Source of the DNA: a bacterium | Lineage (GTDB): Bacteria > Electryoneota > RPQS01 | DNA length: 50,791 nt | Assembly (NCBI GenBank): GCA_018812265.1 | Contig: JAHJDG010000045.1 | Location: forward strand, 1 to 50,791 | Direction: 5' to 3' | Part shown: positions 31,701 to 41,500 of the stretch, piece by piece | How the letters are laid out: every line of letters begins with the position of its first letter | How positions within the stretch are numbered: the stretch's first letter is position 1 | Notes under the pieces: model-generated | Databases searched by the model: none | Told to the model about the DNA's origin: nothing | The model's input: the letters and a program-made list of their open reading frames with translations, nothing else | Position numbers and translations under genes: made by a program

Positions 31701-32660
31701 ATGAGCTTCACCGATATCATCGCCTCCGCTCCCGCCATCCTCGCCGAGGGCGCGGTCATCGAACGGCTTAAACGGGACGGCCGCTTCCCTCTCGATCCGC
31801 ACGTCCTGCACGCGGGTTGGCCGTATGACCGGCACCGGCGCGCGCTGCTTGAGGAAATCTGGCGGGGCTATCTGGCGATCGGTCGTGAGTTCGATCTGCC
31901 GATGATCGTTCTCGCTCCGACGTGGCGGGCGAGCTCCGAGCGCGTGGCCGCCGCCGGACTCAAGAGCGTGCGCGACGTCAACGTTCGCGGTGTGAGAATG
32001 CTCGCGGGATTGCGCGATGAGCTTGGCGACTATGGAAGGCATGTGTTCATCGGCGGGATTATCGGGCCGCGAGGTGATGCGTACAATCCCGCCGAAGCGC
32101 TGACGACACATGAGGCTTGTTCGTTTCATCGCCCGCAGATCCGCGCGCTGGCCGAGGCCGATCCCGACTTCCTGCAAGCGGCTACGCTCCCCGCTCTTTC
32201 CGAAGCCATCGGAATCAGTGAAGCGATGAACGAAACCGGTTGTCCCGGAATTATCAGCTTTGTTCTCCTTCGCGAAGGTACGCTGCTTGACGGAACTCCT
32301 CTGAGTGAAGCCGTGGCCCGTCTTGATCGCGAACCGCACTCGCGTCCCTTCGCCTATATGGTCAACTGCACACACCCGGCCTTTTTCCACGAAGCCATGG
32401 AACGGGAAGTGGCTAAGCTGCCCGCTCTCCGCGAGCGCGTAATCGGACTGCAAGCGAACACCGCCGCGCTAAGTCCTGAGCAACTCGACGACGCTCCCGC
32501 GCCGGTTTCGCAAGACCCCGAATCCTTCGCCGATGCGATGATCGAGGTTCACCGCCGTTTCTCCACCAAAATCCTCGGCGGCTGCTGCGGCACCGATCAC
32601 CGCCACATGCGGGCGATTGCCGAAAGGATACGCAAAGTGATCGTTCCGACTGGTTCGTAA
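31701..32660 (+). CDS. homocysteine S-methyltransferase family protein
   Basis: 319 aa. The Hcy-binding zinc motif is present as VNCTHP (~residue 220) and LGGCCGTDHRHM near the C-terminus, supplying the three zinc cysteines. AEGAVIERLK and FIGGIIGPRGDAY fit the barrel. Such enzymes methylate homocysteine from S-methylmethionine, betaine or another donor. The second and third barrel strands differ from MmuM, so the donor is open. It follows the alcohol dehydrogenase gene by 2 bp. Confidence 0.85.
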   Translation: MSFTDIIASAPAILAEGAVIERLKRDGRFPLDPHVLHAGWPYDRHRRALLEEIWRGYLAIGREFDLPMIVLAPTWRASSERVAAAGLKSVRDVNVRGVRMLAGLRDELGDYGRHVFIGGIIGPRGDAYNPAEALTTHEACSFHRPQIRALAEADPDFLQAATLPALSEAIGISEAMNETGCPGIISFVLLREGTLLDGTPLSEAVARLDREPHSRPFAYMVNCTHPAFFHEAMEREVAKLPALRERVIGLQANTAALSPEQLDDAPAPVSQDPESFADAMIEVHRRFSTKILGGCCGTDHRHMRAIAERIRKVIVPTGS

Positions 32661-32695
32661 CGGGAATCCCGATTATGAAATAACGTTTTCTTCTG

Positions 32696-33196
32696 ATGTT
32701 TCTTCTGTTAACCGTGCTGGTCGGTTGCGGCTGCGGCAAAAAATCCGAACCTTCCGCCGCGTCCCCCACGGGAGTTATCCTTAAGCTCGGGAAAGGCGCC
32801 GTGCTTGTGAAGTTTCCCAAGACGGAAGACTTCATCCGCGAGGACTGGCTGACTCTGGTTCGACTCTACGGGTCTTCCGATACGCAGACACTCCCGCGCA
32901 TCCCGCTGGCCGATCTGCAGACCGTGCTGGTTTTGGATGTTGAACCGGGCATTTACCGCGTGGTCGCTCAGGCGTGGACGCGCAAACATCATCCCACCGC
33001 CGGGGGAGTGTTGGATTCCGTGCGCGTGGAATCCGGCAAGATTACGGTTCTGCGCGCGCAGCGGCTTACCGGACCCTTCGTGGCTGAGCCTGAGGTGCCG
33101 CTTTTTCACTCCGCTTCGCAGACGTGGACGCTGCGCTCGGCTGATCAATTACCCGACTTTGTTTCCGAGATCGTGCGACAGACCGTGAAAGGATAG
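32696..33196 (+). CDS. small lipoprotein of unknown function
   Basis: 166 aa. Short lipoprotein signal MFLLLTVLVGC (lipobox VGC) followed by an all-beta-looking domain (PTGVILKLGKGAVLVKFP, TVLVLDVEPGIYRVVAQAW). The small size and alternating pattern suggest an immunoglobulin-like fold, but no family is recognised. It lies 35 bp after the methyltransferase gene and ends 5 bp before the transporter gene. Confidence 0.65.
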   Translation: MFLLLTVLVGCGCGKKSEPSAASPTGVILKLGKGAVLVKFPKTEDFIREDWLTLVRLYGSSDTQTLPRIPLADLQTVLVLDVEPGIYRVVAQAWTRKHHPTAGGVLDSVRVESGKITVLRAQRLTGPFVAEPEVPLFHSASQTWTLRSADQLPDFVSEIVRQTVKG

Positions 33197-33201
33197 ACCG
33201 G

Positions 33202-34461
33202 ATGGCACAAGAAATCAATCAAGTGTACCGCCGCGTGCGGGCCACCGTGTGGCTGCCCTTGGGATTCATGTACGCGTCGTACTACATGACGCGCTACAAT
33301 CTCTCCTTCGGCAAGACCACCATGACCCGTGAGTTCGGCTGGACCAACGAACAGTGGGGATGGATCGGCGCAACGTTCTTCTGGATGTATGCCTTCGGGC
33401 AATTCATCAACGGCCAGATCACCGACCGCATCGGCGGCCGCAAAGCCATCGTGATCGGCGCCGTCGCCACCGTGATTCTCAACTGCCTGATGGCCCTCGG
33501 CGGCGGCTTCGGTGTGATCGGCTATTTCATCATCATGTGGGGAGCCAATGGCTATTTTCAGGCCTTCGGTGCGCCTTCCATCGTCAGCGTGAACGGCAAC
33601 TGGTTCGCGCTGCGCGAGCGCGGCACGTTCACCGGCATCTTCGGCATGATGATTCAGCTCGGACGATTCGCGGTCACCCTCCTCGGCGGATTTCTCATCG
33701 CCAACTACGCGTGGCCCAATCTGTTCATCATGCCCGCGCTGATTACGGCCTTCTTCGCGATTATCGCCTGGTTCGCCATTCGCAATCATCCCGAGGATAT
33801 CGGCTTTGAAGCTCCCGACATGGGCGAGCACGATCAGGGAACCGACCATCGCCCGGCCGGCATTCGCTACACGCTCAAGAAGGTTCTGTCCAGCCCGACG
33901 TTGTGGGTGATCTCAATGGCCTATTTCTGCACCGGCTGGGTACGTCACGGATTCGAACAGTGGTTCCCCGCCTACCTGCAGGAAGTACAACACCTCGCGC
34001 CCGATTCGATGGCGTTCCAACTTAAATCTCTGGCTTTGCCGGTAACGGCGGTGTTGGGAGCGTTCGCGGCGGGCGTGAGCAGTGACAAGCTGTTCGGTTC
34101 ACGAAGAGGACCCCCGGCGGCGATCATGTACTACGCGCAGTTCGTGCTACTCATCATATTCTACTACTATGCCGGGCCGACCTCGGCGGCGGTGCTGCTT
34201 ATCCTGCTCTCGTTCTTCGTCAACGGTCCGCACAGTCTGCTCGGCGGCGCGGCGGCGATGGACTTCGGCGGCCGCAAGGCGTCGGGCAGCGCGGCGGGAA
34301 TGATTGACGCGTTCCAGTACATCGGTGCGGGCATCGTCCAACCCATCGTTGGCAGCGTGATTGACGTCTACGGCTGGAACGGCTGGGCGCTCAGCCTCGC
34401 CGGTTTCGCTCTCATCGGCGGCATCCTCATGAGCACGCTCTGGAACGCCAAACCGAAATAG
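33202..34461 (+). CDS. MFS transporter, organophosphate:phosphate antiporter (OPA) type
   Basis: 419 aa, about 12 hydrophobic segments. The first lies in LPLGFMYASYYMTRYNLSF, and FGQFINGQITDRIGGRK is the loop 2-3 signature (G-x3-D-R-x-G-G-R-[KR]). The N-terminal YYMTRYNLSF and PSIVSVNGNWFALRERGTFTG match the GlpT/UhpT group that exchanges phosphorylated sugars or glycerol-3-phosphate for phosphate. Substrate not predictable. Last gene of the 29.9-34.5 kb run. Confidence 0.85.
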   Translation: MAQEINQVYRRVRATVWLPLGFMYASYYMTRYNLSFGKTTMTREFGWTNEQWGWIGATFFWMYAFGQFINGQITDRIGGRKAIVIGAVATVILNCLMALGGGFGVIGYFIIMWGANGYFQAFGAPSIVSVNGNWFALRERGTFTGIFGMMIQLGRFAVTLLGGFLIANYAWPNLFIMPALITAFFAIIAWFAIRNHPEDIGFEAPDMGEHDQGTDHRPAGIRYTLKKVLSSPTLWVISMAYFCTGWVRHGFEQWFPAYLQEVQHLAPDSMAFQLKSLALPVTAVLGAFAAGVSSDKLFGSRRGPPAAIMYYAQFVLLIIFYYYAGPTSAAVLLILLSFFVNGPHSLLGGAAAMDFGGRKASGSAAGMIDAFQYIGAGIVQPIVGSVIDVYGWNGWALSLAGFALIGGILMSTLWNAKPK

Positions 34462-34520
34462 TCAACAAGATGGCCGGAGGTCTCTAACCTGCCCCGTAGA
34501 TGTAACGGCAGTTTGCGTAG

Positions 34521-34540
34521 GGGCGCATGGCGATGCGCCC
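34521..34540. repeat. GC-rich hairpin repeat
   Basis: GGGCGCAT-GGCG-ATGCGCCC, perfect 8-bp stem preceded by GTAG. Intergenic; resembles the dispersed GTAGGGGC... palindromes seen in many uncultured bacteria. Confidence 0.55.
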
Positions 34541-34552
34541 GCTTTCCGAGAT

Positions 34553-34579
34553 GTGGGGGCCGATTCATCGTACCCACCT
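34553..34579. repeat. 27-bp dispersed box, copy 2
   Basis: Matches the inverted 1791-1817 at 23 of 27 positions (core GGGGCCGATT-ATCGT-CCC-CC). Directly followed by the hairpin at 34581-34605. Confidence 0.6.
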
Positions 34580-34580
34580 T

Positions 34581-34605
34581 CCCCCCAAATCTTCGATTTG
34601 GGGGG
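34581..34605. repeat. poly-C/poly-G hairpin
   Basis: CCCCCCAAATC-TTC-GATTTGGGGGG, perfect 11-bp stem. A related C-rich hairpin is at 35612-35634. The transcript from the transporter gene ends upstream, so it could stop transcription, but it lacks a T-run. Confidence 0.6.
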
Positions 34606-34756
34606 AACAGAAGGGGGGGCACTGCCCCTTGCGTACGCTCATTGATTCTGTAGTTTCACACGGCAGTGTGTTTCGCAGGGATTATCGCATCTTTCCTTTA
34701 CCTGCCGAGCACGGACTGCGTCCCTGCCGGAATTTGGCATTCCGAAAGCGAAACCC

Positions 34757-35572
34757 ATGCCGAATAAGCTCCCCGCTGTAACGATTGCCGATCTCACTCC
34801 CGAACAGCACAGTCTCTATTTCTGCTGTTTGGAGGATTGGTCGGATGAAATGAAGGAGGGCGGTGATCACAAAGCGAACTGGTTCCGCCAGTTTCAGACT
34901 CACGGTCTGCGCGTGAAGCTGGCCGTGGATTTGTCCGGATGCGTGGCTGGAATGATTCAGTATCTTCCCATCGAGCAATCTTTCGCCGACGGACGGGATC
35001 TCTATCTTGTCACTTGCATCTGGGTGCACGGACACAAACAGGGTCGCGGCAATTTTCAGAAGCGCGGATTCGGGCAGGCACTCCTCGAAGCGGCGGAAGA
35101 AGATGCGCGTGCGTTGGGAGCGAAAGGCATGGCGACGTGGGGGTTGTGGCTGCCGTTTTGGATGAAGGCTTCCTGGTTCCGCAAACAAGGCTACAAAAAA
35201 GCCGATCGCGATTCGATCCGGGTCCTGCTGTGGAAGCCGTTCACATCCGACGCTGCGCGGCCGCGCTGGATCCGCGAACAAAAACGTCCGCAGCCCGTTC
35301 CCGGCAAAGTCATCGTGACCGCATTTCTGAACGGCTGGTGTCCTGCCCAGAACATGACCGTCGAGCGCGCCCGCCGGGCCTGCGAATCGTTCGGCGACAA
35401 AGTTGATTTTCAGGTGATCCACACCGCCGACCGGGCCGTGCTGCAGGAATGGGGAATTGCCGATGGGCTGTTCATTGACGGCCGGCCCGTGCGCACCGGT
35501 CCGCCCCCTTCCTACGAGAAAATCCATAAACAAATTGAGCAGCGTGTCCGCCGCCTGCGCCCCGCGCCTTGA
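34757..35572 (+). CDS. GNAT acetyltransferase fused to a YoaP-like thioredoxin-fold domain
   Basis: 271 aa. The N-terminal ~165 residues are a GNAT domain: DLYLVTCIWVHGH, then the acetyl-CoA-binding QKRGFGQALLEAAEEDAR, and ATWGLWLPFWMKASWFRKQGY. The C-terminal part (VIVTAFLNGWCPAQNMTVER, HTADRAVLQEWGIADGLFID, GPPPSYEKIHK) matches the YoaP-like domain with a single exposed Cys in a thioredoxin-type strand-loop. Acceptor unknown. Flanked on both sides by hairpin repeats, so it may sit in a mobile or recently shuffled spot. Confidence 0.82.
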   Translation: MPNKLPAVTIADLTPEQHSLYFCCLEDWSDEMKEGGDHKANWFRQFQTHGLRVKLAVDLSGCVAGMIQYLPIEQSFADGRDLYLVTCIWVHGHKQGRGNFQKRGFGQALLEAAEEDARALGAKGMATWGLWLPFWMKASWFRKQGYKKADRDSIRVLLWKPFTSDAARPRWIREQKRPQPVPGKVIVTAFLNGWCPAQNMTVERARRACESFGDKVDFQVIHTADRAVLQEWGIADGLFIDGRPVRTGPPPSYEKIHKQIEQRVRRLRPAP

Positions 35573-35611
35573 TCTCGCGATGGACAAACGACAACACTGC
35601 AGAGAGCAAGT

Positions 35612-35634
35612 CTCCCCCCACTTTGTGGGGGGAG
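35612..35634. repeat. C-rich hairpin
   Basis: CTCCCCCCAC-TTT-GTGGGGGGAG, perfect 10-bp stem, followed by TAGGGGG. Similar in type to 34581-34605; both flank the GNAT-YoaP gene. Confidence 0.6.
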
Positions 35635-35698
35635 TAGGGGGTAACAAGAAGACTACAAAACTGTGAATTTCCTTTGCGCCTCATGATGCTCGCTCTCG

Positions 35699-35902
35699 GC
35701 TCACGATAATGGAGACGAGGGCGGTGCCGCAGGTGAACGCATTTGAATTCCCTGCCGGTCGCTTCACGGGCACGGCTGACAGCTTCGCTATGATGGTGCT
35801 GAAGGAACCGACAGGTGCGATAGCTTGCTTGCCGCTGCCCGGACTCGATGCCGATCGGACAGGGTCATCTTCGCGATAATGATGATGGCGGTTGCCTGAA
35901 TG
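35699..35902. repeat. three diverged copies of a ~35-bp element
   Basis: Copies begin near 35699, 35780 and 35866, spaced 81 and 86 bp. Their shared core on the plus strand is close to CTTCGC-ATGATGGTGATGA followed by AGGCGG. More copies lie at 36165, 36222 and 38386. Confidence 0.45.
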
Positions 35903-35936
35903 TTGTTGTCTTTGGCATGGCCACGGTAGTCGCGAA

Positions 35937-36143
35937 TCATACGTTGTCTTCGAGGGGCATGACAATCCAGGCGAACAGGTAAAGCAGGATTCCACTTCCG
36001 CCCAGCAGCGTAAGCCCTATGGTCACCAAACGAATCAACACGGGATCCATGTTGAAGTAAGCACCGAATCCGGCACAGACACCCGCGATCTTCCGATCTT
36101 TCTGGATTCTGACCAACCGCTTGTAGGGTTGCTCTTCGGTCAT
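35937..36143 (-). CDS. PspC-domain membrane protein
   Basis: 68 aa from ATG 36143, chosen for its AGGAGG site; the frame continues upstream into repeat sequence. RLVRIQKDRKIAGVCAGFGA and YFNMDPVLIRL followed by a transmembrane segment (TIGLTLLGGSGILLYLFAWIV) and MP form a complete minimal PspC domain. PspC proteins sit in the inner membrane and take part in envelope-stress responses; stand-alone short forms are common in the FCB group. Upstream and downstream are repeats, so it is a single-gene unit. Confidence 0.88.
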   Translation of the reverse strand: MTEEQPYKRLVRIQKDRKIAGVCAGFGAYFNMDPVLIRLVTIGLTLLGGSGILLYLFAWIVMPLEDNV

Positions 36144-36164
36144 TCGTTCCTCCTGACTACTGTT

Positions 36165-36258
36165 GTTCTTGCTACTATGGCAGTGAAGACGGCAAAGGCA
36201 TATGCTCCCGCCGTCCGCTGTCGTCTTGGCCATGATGGTGATGAAGGCGGCGCAAGCG
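36165..36258. repeat. two diverged copies of the ~35-bp element
   Basis: Copies at about 36165-36200 and 36222-36258. The second (CTTGGCCATGATGGTGATGA, then AGGCGGCG) is the closest to consensus. They lie just upstream of the PspC start. Confidence 0.45.
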
Positions 36259-36264
36259 TTATCT

Positions 36265-38262
36265 CTACTTCAGAAGCAGCGCTTTCCGGAGAATCGCGCG
36301 ATTTTCCGCTTGCAGTCGGATCAGGTACATTCCCGAAGCGTTTCCCGAAGCATCCCACGCAAACGTGTGGGTTCCCGCCTGGAGCACGGACGGTCCGCTT
36401 AGCGTTGTAACCCTCTGCCCAAGCATATTGAACACCGCCAGATCAATCCGTACGGGTGACGAAAGTTCCAGTGGAATCAGCGTCACGCCGTTGAACGGAT
36501 TCGGATAAGGATCGAGAAGCGAGATTATCGTCGGTAGCGCCGCCCGATCTCGACCGGCCGCCTGAGACGTTCGTGCCGTGATCTGCACGTCGTCGAGATA
36601 CCACTCGGTGGCGTAATCTCCCTGATAGTGGAAGCCGATGCGGAGCGACTGTCCGGCCGCGCCCGCGATCGCCACGCTGATCTCGGCCCAGTCATCTTGT
36701 CTTTCATTCGGCTCGACGAGCAGAGTCCACGGCCCGCCGCTCACGGAACTCAGAACCCAGTGATGCGTGCTGTCGGTGTAGTAGCCGGGCACCCAGCAGT
36801 TGCGTTGAAAGAATATCAAGTGAACCTCGGATGAGTTGGCGGGTACATTGATCGAAGGGCTTATCAACAGATCCTGCACGTCCACTCCGCTCGTCCCCTG
36901 ATCGTCATTGTGATACACAGCGTTGGTGCCTGAGTGAACGCCGTCACCGCAACCGACACCGGAAGCTCCCGCCAAAGGCTGCCAGTTCGCGGTCGCGGGT
37001 CCCAGTTGCTGCACTTGCCAACCGGCCGGCGGAAAGCTGCCGTCGAAACTCTCATGGAGGAGTGTGGTTTCGCTGCTTCCCCCGCCGTCAGGTCCGGTCT
37101 TGACCAGCCACATGTCCGCGAACGCAAACGAATTGGTCTCGCCCCCAAGAATATAGCCGCCGTCCGCAGTTGGTGCGACAGAGTAGCACTTGTCCCAATC
37201 CATGCCGCCGAACGTGCGGTTCCAGACCATGTTTCCATTCGCATCGGTTCGCACAAGCCACATGTCGCCGTTTCCCGCGCCATACGAGAGAGTGATTCCG
37301 CCGAGAAGACATCCGCCGTCGGGGAGCAGGAAAAAAGATTCGCAGCGATCAGTGCCTTCTCCGCCGTAGGTCTTTGTCCATAGCGTATCTCCATACGCAT
37401 TCGTCCGCACCAGATAGAAGTTGAGGTAGCCCGGTGTAGCGACTCCGAAGGAAGCGGTTGTTCCGGCCAACACGTAGCCACCGTCCACTGTCTGCTCTAC
37501 GCCGATGCACTCATCGGAGTAATCACCGCCATATGTCCGGCTCCACAGGCTGTCTCCGTTGGCGTTCGTTTTCACCATCCAGAAGTCGGGGACTCCCGGA
37601 ACTCCATGACCGAACGACTCGGTGTTGCCGGCGATGATGTAGCCGCCCTCCGCCGTCTGCTGAACGGAGTAACCCATCTCCGTACGGATCCCGCCATAGC
37701 GACGGCTCCAAAGGCTGTCGCCGCTCGCAGAGACCTTGGTCAGAAGCATGTCCCAGTTGCCGGATCCATCATGCGGATACATGGCCCCGACAATGACATA
37801 GCCGCCGTCGTTCGTCCGCCGCAAGCCATAGGGATACTCCTGGGGATCGCCGCCGATGCTACGACTCCACAGGCTGTCGCCGCTCGCGCTCATTCTGATC
37901 AGCCAGAAATCGTAGGTGTACCGGTTGTTCCTCCACTCCTGTCTTTCAGCAACCAGAATGCAGCCGCCGTCGTCCATGGCCAGAATCGAGTGGCAAGAAC
38001 CTTGTCCGCTGCCGGCAGCGAAGGCCCGACTCCACACGCTGTCTCCATTGGCATCAGCCTTCACAATCCAGATTTCATCCGAACCGCCGGGCGGATCCGA
38101 GTAGCCGCCAAGAATGTAGCCCCCATCCGTCGTTTGCGCAACCGCATAGCAGGCGTCGCCGTATGCTCGGCCGAAAGTGTTGCTCCACAGGCTGTCCGGC
38201 TGGGCAAACGCGCTGACCACCGAGAATAGCGAAATCAGACCTGCGATGTGATACGATTTCAT
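36265..38262 (-). CDS. T9SS-exported repeat protein
   Basis: 665 aa. Signal peptide MKSYHIAGLISLFSVVSAFAQ. Residues ~20-395 hold seven to eight copies of a ~50-residue repeat such as TDGGYILGG ... DFWLVKTDANGDSLWSRTYGG, a beta-propeller-like family frequent in FCB genomes. Residues ~400-570 form a beta-sandwich (LLHESFDGSFPPAGWQ, SPSINVPANSSEVHLIFFQ, WYLDDVQIT) typical of a MAM-like/carbohydrate-binding jelly roll. The last ~85 residues (DPYPNPFNGVTLIPLELS ... LRKALLLK) are a T9SS type A sorting domain. Surface or secreted; ligand unknown. Confidence 0.88.
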   Translation of the reverse strand: MKSYHIAGLISLFSVVSAFAQPDSLWSNTFGRAYGDACYAVAQTTDGGYILGGYSDPPGGSDEIWIVKADANGDSVWSRAFAAGSGQGSCHSILAMDDGGCILVAERQEWRNNRYTYDFWLIRMSASGDSLWSRSIGGDPQEYPYGLRRTNDGGYVIVGAMYPHDGSGNWDMLLTKVSASGDSLWSRRYGGIRTEMGYSVQQTAEGGYIIAGNTESFGHGVPGVPDFWMVKTNANGDSLWSRTYGGDYSDECIGVEQTVDGGYVLAGTTASFGVATPGYLNFYLVRTNAYGDTLWTKTYGGEGTDRCESFFLLPDGGCLLGGITLSYGAGNGDMWLVRTDANGNMVWNRTFGGMDWDKCYSVAPTADGGYILGGETNSFAFADMWLVKTGPDGGGSSETTLLHESFDGSFPPAGWQVQQLGPATANWQPLAGASGVGCGDGVHSGTNAVYHNDDQGTSGVDVQDLLISPSINVPANSSEVHLIFFQRNCWVPGYYTDSTHHWVLSSVSGGPWTLLVEPNERQDDWAEISVAIAGAAGQSLRIGFHYQGDYATEWYLDDVQITARTSQAAGRDRAALPTIISLLDPYPNPFNGVTLIPLELSSPVRIDLAVFNMLGQRVTTLSGPSVLQAGTHTFAWDASGNASGMYLIRLQAENRAILRKALLLK

Positions 38263-38587
38263 GATGATCTCCTGATTGCGGGAAGCCGCAGATCGTTAGA
38301 AGAAATGGCTGGCCTTGCTTTATGGAAGTAGAGTGTGGTGTGGGCTTACACGTTGCGGGGATATTGTCTACGATTTTCTTCGCACGGACGGTGATGAAGG
38401 TGGCGATAGATGCCATGCGACCGTTGCGTGCCTCCTGCGCAGGGACAATGCGGATGATCGTTGCCAAGTGGAGAAGCGATTGCGGCTGTCAGGTCAGATT
38501 CAGCGGCGGTTTCGAGGGTGGAGTGCAGTCCTGAACACAAAGGCTCCCCATCACTGAAAAGCCTTCGTCTTTACGGCAGCCATTCCC
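38263..38587. other. 325-bp intergenic region
   Basis: Between two minus-strand T9SS genes. No gene. It holds one ~35-bp element (38386-38422), perhaps a second weak one at 38453-38481, and a small hairpin at 38540-38565 (AAGGCT ... AGCCTT, then TTTGTGTT on the minus strand after allowing the stem to extend) that may terminate the protease transcript. Confidence 0.45.
38386..38422. repeat. diverged copy of the ~35-bp element
   Basis: CTTCGCACGGACGGTGATGA then AGGTGGCG, close to the consensus of the copies at 35.7-36.3 kb. Confidence 0.4.
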
Positions 38588-41500
38588 TCACTTCATGAGC
38601 AGCATCTTGCCGAGCAGCACTTTCTCGCCGGTTTGCAAACGCAAAACGTACATCCCGGTGGGGCAGGAACGGCAATCCCAGATCACGTCGTGCCAGCCCG
38701 GCCGGAACGTCTCTTCCGCCAGAGTTGTCACCCGACGACCCAAGACGTCGAAAACCTCGATGCGAACCTCCGCCGCGCTCGGCATTCCGAATCGCACGGT
38801 GGTGGACGGATTGAACGGATTCGGGTAGCAGGGCCTGAGCGTGAACTCCGTCGGCAATGACGCGATTTCTTCCGCGATGCCACTGGAGTACTCGACGGCC
38901 ACCTGATTCGAGGAGCCGCTCAAACCTCCGTCATAGGCCGCGACCACGTAGTAGCTGTAGAAACCGGTGGTGATGAGCGTGTCGGTGTAGAACGTGTCGG
39001 CAACGGCGGTCAGCGCTATACCGTTCCGGTAGACCACGTATTCCGAAAACTCATCCAATCCGTGCGGAGCAACCGCGCTGAGTGGAGACTCCCAGCGTAG
39101 AGGAACGAGCGGAAGACTGGCAGTCGTGGCCGTCAGGTTGCGCGGCGGATCGAGACGCCAGAGACGAAGCTCGAGATTGCTGGTGGAGTCGGCGCCGATC
39201 AGAATTTCCGCCCGAACGGTCTCGAAACCCGCCAACGTCACACAGGGACGATGGACGCCGGTCAGCAGTGAATTGGCGCTGAACTGGCCGGAAGCGTTGG
39301 GACTCACGGACGATTCTCCAACGTGCACGGTCGCCTGCGTGAGATCGGTCTCGGGGGGATGCGCGATGATCCGGCCGGTGAGGGTTCCCGTCCGGCCATG
39401 CGTGCGCGTCGTGAATCGGACGGCGGCGCGCGGGCCGATGAGCCACGTCCGCGAATCGAAGGTTCCGTTGTAGAGCAGTTGCAGTCCCGCCGTTTCGGCG
39501 GGATTTTCAATTCCCACACTACTCTGGTTGGGAACGTCCACCCGCCGGTAGAGAAACACGATCTCGCAGTCTCCGGTGGGAGTGGGCCGCGCATCGGGCG
39601 AGAAGATCTGAACCTGAAACGTGACACGCTGCGACGACGGCGGAAACTCGAGGTTGGAATACTCGATGACGAACCGCCCGCGCAGGGTGTCGGAGAAGCA
39701 ACAGATCTCGGCAACGGCACCGTCATGGAGATTATCCCAGAACGGCGCAAGCATGGCCGAGGGTCCCGCCAGACCGGGGATGGGGAAGTTGAAATACGAG
39801 TGATCGTGCGAGATTCCGCCCGCAATCCAGCCGTTCTCATTGATGGTCAGGCTGTCGAATCCCACTCCATAGTATTGGAAGCGGAACGGCAATCCTACCC
39901 ATCCCGACGAATCGCGGGCCGGCAGCTCGATCAGCGTTCCCGCTCCGCCAAGGGAAGGCGCGATTTCGAGCCAGTCGAACGTGGCCGCGTAGCCGGTATC
40001 TAAACGGTCGAAAGCGCGATAACCGTAAGCGTCGGGCATCGTGGGAGCCGCGCGCGGAGAAGCAAGATAGAGATTCACGTCAAGGGTCTGGCCGCTGGGA
40101 AGTTCGACGGTCGTGTCCGCGAGCGCATCATGGTAGTCGGTTCTCACGTGGTACAGGGCATCGCCCGGTAGCTCGGCGGAATATCGTCCGAGCGAATCCG
40201 TCATGATGGGATTGACGGGGACGCTGATGAACGTCACCAGAGCCTCCGTCACCGGAACACTGTTGCCCGCGCGCACCGTTCCGCGAAGCGTGCCGCGCGG
40301 CGACGAGGTAAGCTGCGCGTTCCGAAGGGTCGTGTCGCCCACGGCAACGGCAACCGAATGCTCGGTGGTTACGTATCCGAATGCACTGTAGCGAAGCGTC
40401 CAGGTGGTGTCTCCCCGCAAGGTTATGAAATAGCTGCCGTCGCTGCGGGTGCGGACGCCCCGCCCGGCGCCGACCGCCTCGATCAGCGCTCCGGCAATCG
40501 GATTGCCCGAGGGAACCTCGGTAACGGTGCCCATCACAAATCCCCGCCCCACGAGAATCATCGAAACCGCCGCGTAGGCGTCCACGAATCCGAAGCCATA
40601 GGTGTTGTCCTCGCCTGCCGCACCGTAGTCGTGGGCCGACCTCATGAGCACGGACTTGATCTCGCGGACTTCCGCATCGGGACTGGCTTGCCGGATCAAA
40701 GCCACGATTCCCGCGACGTGCGGGCCGGCCATGGAAGTGCCGTCCAACCAGTCGTAGCCGGTCGAGGAATAGGAGGAGTACACGTCCACTCCGGGAGCAC
40801 AGACTTCCGGCTTGATAGCCGTTCCCGGTGGACAGTCGCTGGGACCGCGACTCGAAAAAGTGGCGATGTCGTAGGGGGGGATGGTGTCGTTGGTGGCGTC
40901 TACCGCTCCCACCGCGAACATGGTGACGGAGTCCATAGCTACCGTGGCCGGACTCCCGCAGGATTGCGAACCCGGCCCCGAGTTTCCGGCGGAGAATACG
41001 ACGACAATTGCGGCGGCTTCGCAATTGATAATCGCGTTGTTCCAGAGGTTGAAACAATCCTGATAACCGGGGAATCGCGCGGAAACGCTCCACGAATTCT
41101 GAATCACGTCCGGTACGTCTTCAATCGTGACCGCATTGCCGTCGGGATCGGCGAACCACTGGAATCCGGTAAGGATGTCGTTATTGATCTCTTCGCCCAC
41201 ACTCTGGTCAATGGCGTTGCAGGCAATCCATTGGGCATGGGGTGCAACGCCCACCGAGTCATTGGTGATGAGCGAGTTCCCGCACATAGTGCCCATGACG
41301 TGCGTGCCGTGGCCGTTGCGATCCTCCGGGAATGACGTCTGGCCGAGGACGTCCAGCCAACAGTGTTGCGCCGGAGCGAAGTTTCCCCGCCAGCGCGCGG
41401 CCAGGGCCGGATGGCCGCCCTCCACTCCCGTATCGAGATTTCCAACTAAGCGTCCCTCACCCGCATAGCCAAGTTGATACCACACATCGGGAGCGCGAAT

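Larger units (their letters stand above)
35573..35936. other. 364-bp intergenic region with repeats only
   Basis: No real gene: the minus-strand frame at 35681-35995 has no plausible composition. It contains a C-rich hairpin (35612-35634) and three diverged ~35-bp elements (35699-35902). Confidence 0.55.

Noticed and set aside
35681-35995. 104-aa minus-strand open frame
   Set aside because: Covers repeat copies and overlaps the PspC gene; odd composition (HHH, Ser/Pro) and no ribosome-binding site.
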